Positions 45,978 through 55,129 of a stretch of 64,000 nt of DNA are shown piece by piece (the first letter of the stretch is position 1; every line of letters begins with the position of its first letter). The notes below the pieces were generated by a model. The model was not told where the DNA came from and did not search any database. It saw only the letters and a program-made list of their open reading frames with translations. The DNA lies in the NCBI RefSeq assembly GCF_900538275.1, contig NZ_LR130778.1, positions 1,588,001 to 1,652,000 of the forward strand, read 5' to 3'. Made by a program: the position numbers and the translations under genes. This stretch comes from Petrocella atlantisensis (lineage in GTDB: Bacteria > Bacillota > Clostridia > Lachnospirales > Vallitaleaceae).

Positions 45978-48341
45978 TTACGATTTGTTCATATTCTCTT
46001 CATTCCAAAATGTTTCTAACACGGTATACAGATCCTCTTTTTTATTGACAATTTTATAATGGGACCATTCAAGAGGAAATAATGTCTTATATTGATGACT
46101 GGCAAATCGTTCATCCAACAAAACCACCACGCCCTTATCATGAATCGATCTTATAACCCTTCCGGCTGCCTGAAGTACCTTATTCATACCCGGATATACA
46201 TAAGCGTAATCAAACCCTTTTCGACCAAAATGTGCCTTAATCAAATCATTTTCATAACAGATCATCGGCAAACCTACACCCACTATCAAAACACCAATCA
46301 GTCGGTTCCCCACCAAATCAATGCCTTCAGAGAACATACCACCCAAAACAGAAAAAGCGATTAAAGAGCGATCTCTGGGCTTTTCAAAAGACTGAATGAA
46401 GGCTTCTTTTGCTACTTCTGTCAGGCCTCTTTCCTGGTAGAGTAGGTCAAATTCTTCTTCAACTTTCTTTGAAAAGACTAAATCATTTAATACATCCTCC
46501 ATATATTTATAGGATGGAAAAAAAACCAAATAGTTTCCTTTTTTCTCTTTAGCAATGGTCATAATATGTTCCCCAATAGGCCCAATAGAGCTATCACGGT
46601 TATGATACTTGGTGGAAATAGAGCGGTCAATTACCAGACCCAATTTTTCACTATCAAAAGGCGATGATAACATCATGCCATAATTCTCTTTATTACCACC
46701 TAACAAATCCATATAGTAGGACATGGGCAAAAGGGTTGCAGAAAAGAAAACGACACCATTCATATCAAGGGTTGCCATCCTTATATTGTCACTTGGATCC
46801 ATACAATACAAGTGTATTCTTAGATTATTACCTTTCTTCTCATAAGTGGTAATATACTTTTCACTGTATAATTCTGTTTTCTTGACATAATCATAGGCCA
46901 TAAAGAAAAAATCCAAAAGCATATCCATATGCTGCCAATTTTGATGTTCTTTGAAGATTTTCTCTGTTCTATAGATAATGGCTCTAAGATCATCTTCTAT
47001 ATCATAGGGCATATCTTTTGTCTCAAATCTTAAATGTTCATAGTCTTCACAAGCTTTTCTATAGTGCAACATCTTCTGGTTTAACCGCGTCATGTACTTG
47101 TAAAGCTTAGCATCTAAATCCTTAACCTTACGTCGTAATTCTAAAACCTGATCTTTTTCAAGAACAGCAGAGTACATGGACCTTCCTCGGTCAACAAGAT
47201 TATGGGCTTCGTCAATCAATAAGGTGTAGCCACCGGAACCTTCGACAAAAAACCTTTGTAGCTTAGCGCTGGGGTCAAAGACATAATTATAATCGCAAAC
47301 AATCACTTCACAAAACAATGCCAAATCCAAAGATAATTCATAGGGGCAAACCTGATGCAGCCTAGCAAAGCTTTCGATTACATCCCGTGTATAACAATCC
47401 GTCGCCTTAAACGCCGCCTCAATAGCCACGTTCACCCGGTCATAATGGCCTAAGGCATAGGGACAATCCTCTTTATTACACTTAGTCACCTCATTAAGGC
47501 ATATTTTCTCTTTGGCTGTTATTGTGACCCTTTTTAATACCATACCTTGGTCTTCCAGTAAGTTCAGTGTTTGATTGGCCACTTCCTTACCAATGGTTTT
47601 TGCCGTTAGATAAAATATCTTTTTGGTCTTTTTCTCACCTAAAGCTTTGATAGCAGGAAATAACGTTGCGATGGTTTTGCCAATCCCTGTTGGTGCTCTT
47701 GAAAAAAGCTTCTGACCTTCTATAATGGTCTTAAAGACGCCATGCATAAGCTGCTTTTGACCTTTACGGTAGCTAGGGAAAGGATACGTCATACGTCCGA
47801 CACTTTCTAAGCATCTTTCCTTGAATCTCTCCAAGCTAAGTGCCCATTTGGCATAACGGCCCAGTATGTCATAATAGAAGACTTCAAGGTCTTCTATGGT
47901 CTCATAGGAGGTAAAATGCCGCACATTATAGTCTTCCAACTCAATGTAAGTCAGTCTACATGTAAGGCCCATAAGCTGATTTTGATGGGCATAGATATAA
48001 CCATACATTTTGACCTGTGCCCAGTGCATAATATTGTTACCTTTGATTAGGTGAAGGGGCATACCAGTGGATTTGATTTCATCAATAACAATTATACCGT
48101 CCTCTTCAAAAAGACCGTCCATACGACCGGTAATGGTGAAATCGATTTGATCCATTTGGCATGTATGAACCAGCTTAACTTCAACAAGGTAGTCATCCAT
48201 TTGAGCCTTCTGGAACCTTTGATGGGCTCTGGTACCATCTACCGCTCTGGTGCTTGAGAGTGCAACGGATTCAATACTCCCCCCTCTTAGGATATAATCA
48301 ATTATATTTCTTACTGAAACCTGAATCTCGTACCGGGCCAT
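45978..48341 (-). CDS. XPD/DinG-like DNA helicase with N-terminal PD-(D/E)XK nuclease domain
   Basis: 787 residues from ATG 48341 (GGTG ten bases upstream; a TTG 15 bp earlier is in frame). The N-terminal about 170 residues carry a Cas4/RecB-like nuclease motif (GRMDG...VIDEIKS...QVKMYGYIY). The helicase core has Walker A APTGIGKT (near 215), the Walker B box DEAH, and a motif VI region (QAAGRVIRS). Four Cys (KICLNE, TKC, EDCPY, VCPYE) match the 4Fe-4S cluster of XPD-type helicases. It should unwind DNA 5' to 3', probably in repair. Stands alone. Confidence 0.92.
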   Translation of the reverse strand: MARYEIQVSVRNIIDYILRGGSIESVALSSTRAVDGTRAHQRFQKAQMDDYLVEVKLVHTCQMDQIDFTITGRMDGLFEEDGIIVIDEIKSTGMPLHLIKGNNIMHWAQVKMYGYIYAHQNQLMGLTCRLTYIELEDYNVRHFTSYETIEDLEVFYYDILGRYAKWALSLERFKERCLESVGRMTYPFPSYRKGQKQLMHGVFKTIIEGQKLFSRAPTGIGKTIATLFPAIKALGEKKTKKIFYLTAKTIGKEVANQTLNLLEDQGMVLKRVTITAKEKICLNEVTKCNKEDCPYALGHYDRVNVAIEAAFKATDCYTRDVIESFARLHQVCPYELSLDLALFCEVIVCDYNYVFDPSAKLQRFFVEGSGGYTLLIDEAHNLVDRGRSMYSAVLEKDQVLELRRKVKDLDAKLYKYMTRLNQKMLHYRKACEDYEHLRFETKDMPYDIEDDLRAIIYRTEKIFKEHQNWQHMDMLLDFFFMAYDYVKKTELYSEKYITTYEKKGNNLRIHLYCMDPSDNIRMATLDMNGVVFFSATLLPMSYYMDLLGGNKENYGMMLSSPFDSEKLGLVIDRSISTKYHNRDSSIGPIGEHIMTIAKEKKGNYLVFFPSYKYMEDVLNDLVFSKKVEEEFDLLYQERGLTEVAKEAFIQSFEKPRDRSLIAFSVLGGMFSEGIDLVGNRLIGVLIVGVGLPMICYENDLIKAHFGRKGFDYAYVYPGMNKVLQAAGRVIRSIHDKGVVVLLDERFASHQYKTLFPLEWSHYKIVNKKEDLYTVLETFWNEENMNKS

Positions 48342-48450
48342 AGTTTTCACCAACAATCATTTACTATTCTAGGGATATTTTTCCAACATGGTTTTATTAT
48401 TCATGCTGATTTAACCATTATACCAAATATATGTTCCCCTGAAAAGTGTT

Positions 48451-48486
48451 TGTGGCAATCAAGAGTCTTATCTCCTGATTGCCACA
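48451..48486 (-). terminator. probable terminator of the beta-glucoside operon
   Basis: TGTGGCAATCA / TGATTGCCACA stem, about 25 bp after the GH1 stop. The T run is better on the plus strand than on the minus strand, so efficiency is uncertain. Confidence 0.6.
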
Positions 48487-48510
48487 TTTTTAGTCATATC
48501 TTCTATTGTT

Positions 48511-49875
48511 TTAGTTTTTACTTGCAATTAGGTTCTTGTACCAATAATAGGATTCTTTAGGTGTCCGTTTACCGGTTTCAAAATCAACATGTACAAGACC
48601 GAATCGTTCTTTATAACCTTCTGCCCATTCGAAATTATCCAGTAATGACCACTGGAAATAACCACGAATATCATTGCCTTCTTGATAGGATTTGTCTAAT
48701 TGGCGTAAATATCGATCCAAAAAATCTATCCTACCTTCGTCATGAACCTTACCATCTAAGGATACCCAATCCTTATTGGACAATCCATTCTCTGTAATAT
48801 AGATTGGTGTCTGGTAGCGCTCATACATGAACTTCGTACCCCAATACATAATGCCTTCTGACACAAGCCAGTTAAGCGCTGTAAAAGGTTGACCCGGTTT
48901 TTGCTTACTGACTTTCACATAAGGACCATCTGCTTCAACCACTGGACCTTGATATAAATTAAGTCCAATAAAATCCACTTTCTGCGAAATAAGTTCAAAG
49001 TCTTTTCTTAATTGTTCCTCTTCCGGTAAATAATCTCGGTACATCTTTGTTACCCAGTCGGGGTATTTTCCAAGCATAATCGGATCATACCAATAATCGT
49101 TGTCAAAGGTAAAATCATAGTCATCTTTATTTTCTGTTTTCTCATATCGATTAAACATAAAATCTCTTGCCGCATCTACATCTGCTTGTTCTAATGATTT
49201 TGGAACAACTGCATTGGCTACAAAAGCAAACCCAACAGATGCCTCCGGCCTAGCATCTTTTATAACCTTAAGAGATTTACCGTGAGCCAATAAAGTGTTG
49301 TGAGTCATCCGTATAATGTCAAAGGCGCTGTAGTGATGTCCCGGTGCATGTACGCCTGAGAAATAGCCAAGCCCGATAAAGCATTGTGGCTCGTTAAGCG
49401 TCATCCAATGCTTGACCCGATCGCCCAAGCAATCTACCATTACTTTTGTATACTCAGCAAACCAATCTGAAGAAGCGTCATTCAGCCATTGACCCTTTTT
49501 ATACAATTCATAAGGATAGTCCCAATGAAATAAGGTAACATAAGGTTCAATGCCCGCTTCAAGTAAGGCATCTACAAAACGGCTGTAATAGTCAAGGCCT
49601 TTTGCATTTACTTCTCCGATACCGTTTGGCAAAACTCTTGGCCATGAAATTGAAAATCTGTAGGCTTTCACACCCAACTCCTTAAGTATTGCCACGTCTT
49701 CTTCTAGTTTATGGTAGGAATCACAAGCCACATCACCATGGTCCATATTATAAACTTTGCCTTCAACTTTGGTAAACATATCCCAAACGGAGAGACCTTT
49801 ACCGTCATCGTAAGCGCCGCCTTCTATTTGATAGGATGCTGTTGCTGCACCCCATATAAATGATTGATCAAACAT
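48511..49875 (-). CDS. family GH1 beta-glucosidase
   Basis: 454 residues, normal GH1 length. The N-terminal signature is FIWGAATASYQIEG; the acid/base Glu is in TLNEPQ (near 168) and the nucleophile Glu in YITENG (near 358). The sugar-binding residues QIEG, HW and the W-x-x-x-x-N-F-E-W block (WSLLDNFEWAEG) are present. There is no signal peptide, so it acts in the cytosol on imported, non-phosphorylated beta-glucosides; the phospho-enzyme Ser-Lys-Tyr signature is not seen. Last gene of the LacI-ABC operon. Confidence 0.95.
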   Translation of the reverse strand: MFDQSFIWGAATASYQIEGGAYDDGKGLSVWDMFTKVEGKVYNMDHGDVACDSYHKLEEDVAILKELGVKAYRFSISWPRVLPNGIGEVNAKGLDYYSRFVDALLEAGIEPYVTLFHWDYPYELYKKGQWLNDASSDWFAEYTKVMVDCLGDRVKHWMTLNEPQCFIGLGYFSGVHAPGHHYSAFDIIRMTHNTLLAHGKSLKVIKDARPEASVGFAFVANAVVPKSLEQADVDAARDFMFNRYEKTENKDDYDFTFDNDYWYDPIMLGKYPDWVTKMYRDYLPEEEQLRKDFELISQKVDFIGLNLYQGPVVEADGPYVKVSKQKPGQPFTALNWLVSEGIMYWGTKFMYERYQTPIYITENGLSNKDWVSLDGKVHDEGRIDFLDRYLRQLDKSYQEGNDIRGYFQWSLLDNFEWAEGYKERFGLVHVDFETGKRTPKESYYWYKNLIASKN

Positions 49876-49956
49876 AATGTCCTCCTAATAGCTGTTCTAA
49901 TCTAAATGTGGTTTAAGGGTTAAAAATGCCTTTTGATTAAGTGACTTATTCTTCCA

Positions 49957-50805
49957 TTATTCCTTGAGACCGCCAAGAGCCACCCCTGCGATAATGTATC
50001 TTGAGAAAATAAGATATACAAGGAGCAGTGGTAAAATGGTCATCGCAATTCCAAGATAAATGCCACCAAATTCAGTCCTATAAATATCCGCTTTAAGTAG
50101 CTGAACCAACATAGGTAATGTGTATTTCTTCTCATCTGAAATCAACATTAAGGGCATAAGGAAATTATTCCAAGAGCCGACAAAAGCAAAAATACCCATA
50201 GTAGCAAGTGCCGGTTTCATCACAGGCAAGGCAATTGTATGAAAAATTTGTATCTCTTTTGCACCATCAATTCTTGCAGCGCTTACCAAATCCTTTGGAA
50301 AGGATGAAAGTAAATACTGACGAATGAAGAAGACAGTCGCAGGTGTCGCCATTGCAGGGAAAATCAAGGGTATATACGAGTCTGTAAGGTTCGCATTCAA
50401 CATCATACGATAAAAACCGATCATGCTGATCTGGGCCGGTATCATCAGAATAAAAGCAATTAAAGCAAATATGTACTTTTTCGCTTTGAAATCATAAACA
50501 ACAAGACCATATGCCGTTAATGCACTAAAATATAAAGCCATAAAAGTGGCACTTGCAGATATGGTGAAACTGTTTAAAAAACCACGCCATATATCAAAGC
50601 CTCTATTGGTCAACACTGTATAGTTGTATTCCATGAAGCCACTGGGTATAAGGGAAAAACCTTGCTGTATCTGATCCGTGGATCTGGTTGCATTCACAAT
50701 AAGGATCCAAAAAGGCATGATGCTAAGGATCATGAGCAAAAAACACACAATATAGATCCAAGATGCTTTTAGCCAATAAAATTTTCCTAATCTATGCTCA
50801 TTCAT
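49957..50805 (-). CDS. sugar ABC transporter permease, MalG-like
   Basis: 282 residues, six membrane helices, with the EAA loop VSAARIDGAKEIQIFHTIALP (VSAARIDGAKE then IFHTIALP) that contacts the ATPase. It overlaps the preceding permease gene by 8 bp. It forms the channel with the MalF-like partner. Confidence 0.93.
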   Translation of the reverse strand: MNEHRLGKFYWLKASWIYIVCFLLMILSIMPFWILIVNATRSTDQIQQGFSLIPSGFMEYNYTVLTNRGFDIWRGFLNSFTISASATFMALYFSALTAYGLVVYDFKAKKYIFALIAFILMIPAQISMIGFYRMMLNANLTDSYIPLIFPAMATPATVFFIRQYLLSSFPKDLVSAARIDGAKEIQIFHTIALPVMKPALATMGIFAFVGSWNNFLMPLMLISDEKKYTLPMLVQLLKADIYRTEFGGIYLGIAMTILPLLLVYLIFSRYIIAGVALGGLKE

Positions 50806-51757
50806 GTAGAGTACCTGCCTTTCTTAGTTTACCAAACAAAGGCTTTTTGATTCTTTCATCGTCTCCCATGACCTTGAAGATAATTATACTGACAATCACA
50901 ATCATCACCAGTAGTGTTATGGAGGCGGTTGCAGCTACATAATAATTTCTACTACCACTAAAAGCCTGCCTGTAGATAAACATCGTAACTGTTTCAATAG
51001 AATAATCCGGATTGCCTCTTAATGTTAACAAGAAGGGAATATCAAACATTTGCATGCCACCGATAAAAGAGGTTACCAGTACATACAAAGTAATCGGCTT
51101 AATAAGAGGTAGCGTTATACCAAAAAACATCTGACTACTTGTTGCCCCATCCACCATGGCTGCTTCATAAAGAGAAGGATTAATGCCTAAAATACCTGCC
51201 ATAAGAATGATAAATGTATTACCATACCACATCCAAAACTGGATAAAGGCTACGATGGATCTAGTGGCGCCCGCACTTCTAAAGAACTCAAAAGGTTCAC
51301 TTAGAACACCGAATTGAATCAACAATTGATTGATTGGTCCCATAGGATAACTAAAAAGCGTACTAAAAAGTATGGATACAGAAGCGGCAGTAATAATATT
51401 CGGCATATAGAACAATACTTTAAAAAGACCTGCGCCTTTTAGCTTCATTCTTGCGTCTGAAAACCATTTTGCCAATAACAGTGCCAAACCAATTTGTGGA
51501 ATAAAGTTCATGGTCCAGATGATCCATGTGTTTCTAAGTGCTTTTAAGAATAATTCATTTTGAAGCAAAGCGAAGTAATTCTTAAATCCCACATAATTCA
51601 TCTGGGTTTCCCAACCTGCAAGATCTGAAAAACTTAACTGAAAGGTGTAAAAAATCGGATACAGTTGGAAGACCAAAAAGGCAATAATGAATGGTGCAAC
51701 AAAGAAATAACCGTACTTATCATAATTAACCAATTGATTTTTATTTTTCTCTGCCAT
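50798..51757 (-). CDS. sugar ABC transporter permease, MalF-like
   Basis: 319 residues, six membrane helices, with the EAA loop YEAAMVDGATSSQMFFGITLP (EAAMVDGATSS then FFGITLP). An AGGAGAT site precedes ATG 51757. It follows the binding-protein gene after a 217-bp gap that holds a hairpin and a dispersed repeat. Confidence 0.93.
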   Translation of the reverse strand: MAEKNKNQLVNYDKYGYFFVAPFIIAFLVFQLYPIFYTFQLSFSDLAGWETQMNYVGFKNYFALLQNELFLKALRNTWIIWTMNFIPQIGLALLLAKWFSDARMKLKGAGLFKVLFYMPNIITAASVSILFSTLFSYPMGPINQLLIQFGVLSEPFEFFRSAGATRSIVAFIQFWMWYGNTFIILMAGILGINPSLYEAAMVDGATSSQMFFGITLPLIKPITLYVLVTSFIGGMQMFDIPFLLTLRGNPDYSIETVTMFIYRQAFSGSRNYYVAATASITLLVMIVIVSIIIFKVMGDDERIKKPLFGKLRKAGTLHE

Positions 51758-51836
51758 TATAATCTCCTATCTTAATTTCTTGAGCTGTGTTATAAGCAGT
51801 CGATTAAACTTTGTCTCTGTTATAAGTACAAACATT

Positions 51837-51920
51837 GATTATAGGGTCAAAACTAAGTTTCATTAAGTTTATATATGGGTGTATGCAATAGTTCAACTAT
51901 ATCGTTTTGACACCTGAACC
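51837..51920. repeat. 84-bp element with inverted ends (MITE-like family)
   Basis: Left end GATTATAGGGTCAAAACTA, right end (reverse complement) GGTTCAGGTGTCAAAAC. The right part through ATATAGTTGAACT...CATACA also matches the repeat at 26526-26566 almost base for base. On the minus strand the left end supplies TTGACC ahead of the permease genes. Confidence 0.6.
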
Positions 51921-51934
51921 AACATTCTTAATGA

Positions 51935-51974
51935 ATATTAAAGGGATGAAAGACTAGCCTTCACCCCTTTAATT
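51935..51974 (-). terminator. hairpin after the binding-protein gene (partial terminator)
   Basis: AAAGGGGTGAAGG...TCATCCCTTT on the minus strand, directly after the stop codon, followed by a poor T run. Such hairpins are common after solute-binding-protein genes and raise their expression over the permeases. Confidence 0.55.
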
Positions 51975-53300
51975 TTAGTATTCTAAATTGGGGAATTGAT
52001 TTTTGACCGATGAAATAAAATCTTCCATCGCAGCATCACGTTCTTTTTCGCCTTTGGAATATGCGGTCAACTGCTCAGTAAATAAGTCTTGAATGTCTTT
52101 GTCAGAACCTGTCAAAATAGATGCGTCTACTTTTGTTGCCATTTCTGCAAAAGCAGCATAATGGTTTTGTCCATCCAAGAAAGGCTCTGAAAAACCATCT
52201 TTGATTTCATTCACTACTGCTTCATTAGATAGAACGTCACCAGTCTCTTCTGCCCATGTTTTTAGGAAAGCTTCATCTAATGTCAAGTATTCGATGAGAT
52301 CAGCTGCTGCTGCCTCCATCTCGGAACCTTCACGCATAGCTAACCATGTGCCACCCCAGAAATAAGAGGAAGGTCCTTGGATCATACCCCAGTCACCTGA
52401 AGTGGATACGCCTGTATCTGCATTCTCAGCACTTGTTTTTAATACATAGTGAAGACCCCATGTTGGTAAGAAGTAACCAAAAACATCATTACCTGAAATA
52501 CTTGCAAACCATTGTTCTGTCCATTGTTCAGACTGGTTCGTCAATTTATTAGATTCTAGTTTTCTACCCATTTCCATAAGTTCAGTAATCTTAGGATCAA
52601 CGACGAATTTGTTGTCTACAACCCAGCCCTCTTCTCTGGCTGCATAGAAAACTTGTACTAGGTCCCCTAGAGAACTGATCATTTTTACTTTTCCGTCTGA
52701 TTTCTCACTGATGGTCATTGCTGTTTCATAGAACTTATCAAAGTCGCTCACAAGCGCTTGTACTTCTTCCGGATCTTCTGTTCCAAGATACTCCAAAGCC
52801 AGACTTCTTCTATAGAAGAAAGCACCAGGTGTCGCTTGCCAACTTGAGCCTTTTAGTACGCCATTGGTATCTGTTGCAACATCAAGGACATAAGGAAGTG
52901 TATCAATATTGTCTCTATCAAATCCTATAGATGCTAGATCTGCTGTAAAAGGTGAATCTACATATTTTTTAACATACCCAGCTTCAAGAGCGAATACATC
53001 CGGTGCGCTTTTCCCTGATGCCAAAACCGGATCAAGTTTGTTTTGATATTGATCATTAGGTACGACGACAACTTCAACTTTATAAGGTAAGTCCGGATTG
53101 TCTTTTAAATAATGGTTCTCAATCATACCTTTAAGTTCATCTGTAAATGTCCATACAACCAAAGTCTCACCTTTGTTTTCTGTTGGTACGCCAATCTCAA
53201 CTTCTCCTATTGCTTCGTTATTGTCCTGCTTCGCCCCACCACAAGCCGTTACAGAAAGTATTAATGTAAATGTTAGTAATAAACCAATCCACTTTTTCAT
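51975..53300 (-). CDS. sugar ABC transporter solute-binding lipoprotein
   Basis: 441 residues. Lipoprotein signal MKKWIGLLLTFTLILSVTAC, lipobox SVTAC with Cys near 20. The mature part is a MalE-type family 1 binding fold (TLVVWTFTDELKGMIENHY, in parts TLVVWTFTD, DVFALEAGYVKKYVD, FYRRSLALEYLG). It should capture an oligosaccharide, likely a beta-glucoside because of the GH1 gene. An AAGGAG ribosome-binding site precedes ATG 53300. It follows lacI by 19 bp. Confidence 0.93.
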   Translation of the reverse strand: MKKWIGLLLTFTLILSVTACGGAKQDNNEAIGEVEIGVPTENKGETLVVWTFTDELKGMIENHYLKDNPDLPYKVEVVVVPNDQYQNKLDPVLASGKSAPDVFALEAGYVKKYVDSPFTADLASIGFDRDNIDTLPYVLDVATDTNGVLKGSSWQATPGAFFYRRSLALEYLGTEDPEEVQALVSDFDKFYETAMTISEKSDGKVKMISSLGDLVQVFYAAREEGWVVDNKFVVDPKITELMEMGRKLESNKLTNQSEQWTEQWFASISGNDVFGYFLPTWGLHYVLKTSAENADTGVSTSGDWGMIQGPSSYFWGGTWLAMREGSEMEAAAADLIEYLTLDEAFLKTWAEETGDVLSNEAVVNEIKDGFSEPFLDGQNHYAAFAEMATKVDASILTGSDKDIQDLFTEQLTAYSKGEKERDAAMEDFISSVKNQFPNLEY

Positions 53301-53319
53301 CTTTTTCTCCTTTTCACAT

Positions 53320-54339
53320 TCATATAAGTTTCACTTGCTTACAGGATGCACCTTCTAACAATTTCACGCCCACACTTATGTCTATTTTCGTTCGATTCTT
53401 GGTTTCAATAATTTCAGTCAAACGCTTAGCAGCCAGCTCACCAATCATCCTCGTGTCTTGTACAATCGTCGTTAAATGGGGGGTAATCATTTGTCCAAGT
53501 TCCAAACCGTCAAAACCAACAACCGATATATCCTCCGGTACTTTAAGACCTAACTCTTGAATCACTTTGATTCCTAAAACTGCTGCATAATCATCGGAAA
53601 AAATAATAGCCGTGGGTCGTTTCTCTCTCCCTAAGACCATGCGTGTCTTATCGGCAATATTTTCACGGTCGTAATAAGCACTTTCTACCAGATGTTCTTC
53701 CGTTATTTTGCAGTTGTTGGCATTCATAGTATCTTCAAAACCGCGAATACGTTCACCGGTGACATAATTGCGTTGTCCGTGAATATAGACAATGTCTCGA
53801 TGGTTTAAATCAATAAGGTGCTGCGTCAGCAGTTTTAAGCCTTCATAGTTTTCAGAAAAAATAGAACTCACTGTATCGTTATCAAAATCAATGACCACAA
53901 CAGGTATCTTGCTATGAATCAACTCAATGACATTTTGATCATTATAGTCATAGTTAGCAATAATAACACCATCGCATCGGCGTCGCCTTACATGTTGAAG
54001 GAAAGACACCTTATTCTCACCTATTTTTTGGGATACAAAGGTTAAATCATAACCTAGTTCTTCAGTATATTTCTTAAAGCTCTCAAGAATCTGTGAGAAA
54101 AAGTAGTGGGTAAAACCATTACGAATCTCACTCTCCGTTTCAAAAAGGACACCAATATTCCAAGTCTTGTTCTTTGTTAATGCTTGTGCCTGTGAATTTG
54201 GTGAATACCCCATGCTTTCTGCCATATCCAATATCTTTTTCCGCGTCATGGCATTAACATCCGGATAATTATTAAGTGCTTTTGATACTGTTGCGCTTGA
54301 GCAACCGACATTTTTTGCTATATCATAAATGGTAATCAT
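53320..54339 (-). CDS. LacI-family transcriptional regulator
   Basis: 339 residues from ATG 54339, the Met that begins the helix-turn-helix MITIYDIAKNVGCSSATVSKALNN (MITIYDIAKNVG, SSATVSKALNN) and follows AAAGGATGG. The effector domain resembles periplasmic binding proteins (about 60-335). It should bind the three palindromes upstream and repress its own operon until the sugar or its product appears. First gene of the operon. Confidence 0.93.
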   Translation of the reverse strand: MITIYDIAKNVGCSSATVSKALNNYPDVNAMTRKKILDMAESMGYSPNSQAQALTKNKTWNIGVLFETESEIRNGFTHYFFSQILESFKKYTEELGYDLTFVSQKIGENKVSFLQHVRRRRCDGVIIANYDYNDQNVIELIHSKIPVVVIDFDNDTVSSIFSENYEGLKLLTQHLIDLNHRDIVYIHGQRNYVTGERIRGFEDTMNANNCKITEEHLVESAYYDRENIADKTRMVLGREKRPTAIIFSDDYAAVLGIKVIQELGLKVPEDISVVGFDGLELGQMITPHLTTIVQDTRMIGELAAKRLTEIIETKNRTKIDISVGVKLLEGASCKQVKLI

Positions 54340-54355
54340 ATATAACCATCCTTTC

Positions 54356-54517
54356 CGAAACCGTTTTCGATTCATTCTAAAAAAAATTATACCTAACTCC
54401 AGCCTTAAGTGCAAGTCCTTTTAGAATTTCTTTCGAAACCGCTTTCGGTGTTTCGTAAAAAAATATCGCCATTCAAGTGTCTTTTCTGTTAAAAAGAAGT
54501 TATCGAAACCGCTTTCG
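54356..54517 (-). promoter_or_regulatory. LacI operon control region: promoter and three operators
   Basis: Promoter TTGCAC (54409-54414), 17-bp spacer, TATAAT (54386-54391). Three 14-bp palindromes of the CGAAACCGNTTTCG type lie at 54356-54369 (CGAAACCGTTTTCG), 54434-54447 and 54504-54517 (both CGAAACCGCTTTCG). Centre spacings are about 78 and 70 bp, suitable for looping. These are probably sites for the LacI protein encoded next to them; overlap with a CcpA cre pattern is possible. Confidence 0.85.
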
Positions 54518-54539
54518 ATATTAGTTTACCATCTTCAAT

Positions 54540-55129
54540 ATACTTTTGTCAACCCTTTTGTTTAGAACAAAGCAACAAAGTCGCGTTTTGCTTGCAAATT
54601 GTTCCGGCAGGAAAGACTTCCTTGAAAACAGCAAAGCAGCAAGCATTCATTTCCCAGTCTTCCTTTCGGACGATCAGACGGAAATAAAACACTTACTGCC
54701 ATAACAACTCTATTATTAATAAATTAAATGACTTTAAATCTAATATTTGGCAGTACTATATATTGACACTACCAGTACTGACCATGAAGTTCCTGGATGC
54801 ACCAACTTGAGACCCTACTCACATTCACTGTGGTAGGGTTTCCATGGGACTACAAACAAATTCACACATCTTTATCCTTACCAACACCGACCATGAAGTT
54901 CCTGGAGCAGTGTGTGTGGTGAGGCTCATAAGAAAGTAACCTCATGCATCATGTCAGGCTTCAAGACATGATGCTAAAATGAAAACTTTCTTATGAAATT
55001 TGTTAGTCAGCATGGATGCTGACCGTCGACTTTTGGTGCAGGACGCACCAATCGGAGGCCGTAGTCATATACACTGTGGAAGGGTTTTCATGGGACCTCT
55101 TTACCAAGTTATTCATTTATCGTCACTCA
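54540..55129. other. 590-bp intergenic region with diverged repeats and a large hairpin
   Basis: No gene was recognised. GACCATGAAGTTCCTGGA occurs at about 54780-54797 and 54889-54906. A 25-bp string, CACTGTGG[T/A]AGGGTTT[C/T], lies at 54826-54850 and 55072-55096. A nested hairpin spans 54926-54996 (TCATAAGAAAGT/ACTTTCTTATGA outside, GCATCATGTC/GACATGATGC inside). A further stem is TTGGTGC/GCACCAA near 55033-55051. It could hold a structured RNA downstream of the phosphoglucomutase gene. Confidence 0.5.
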
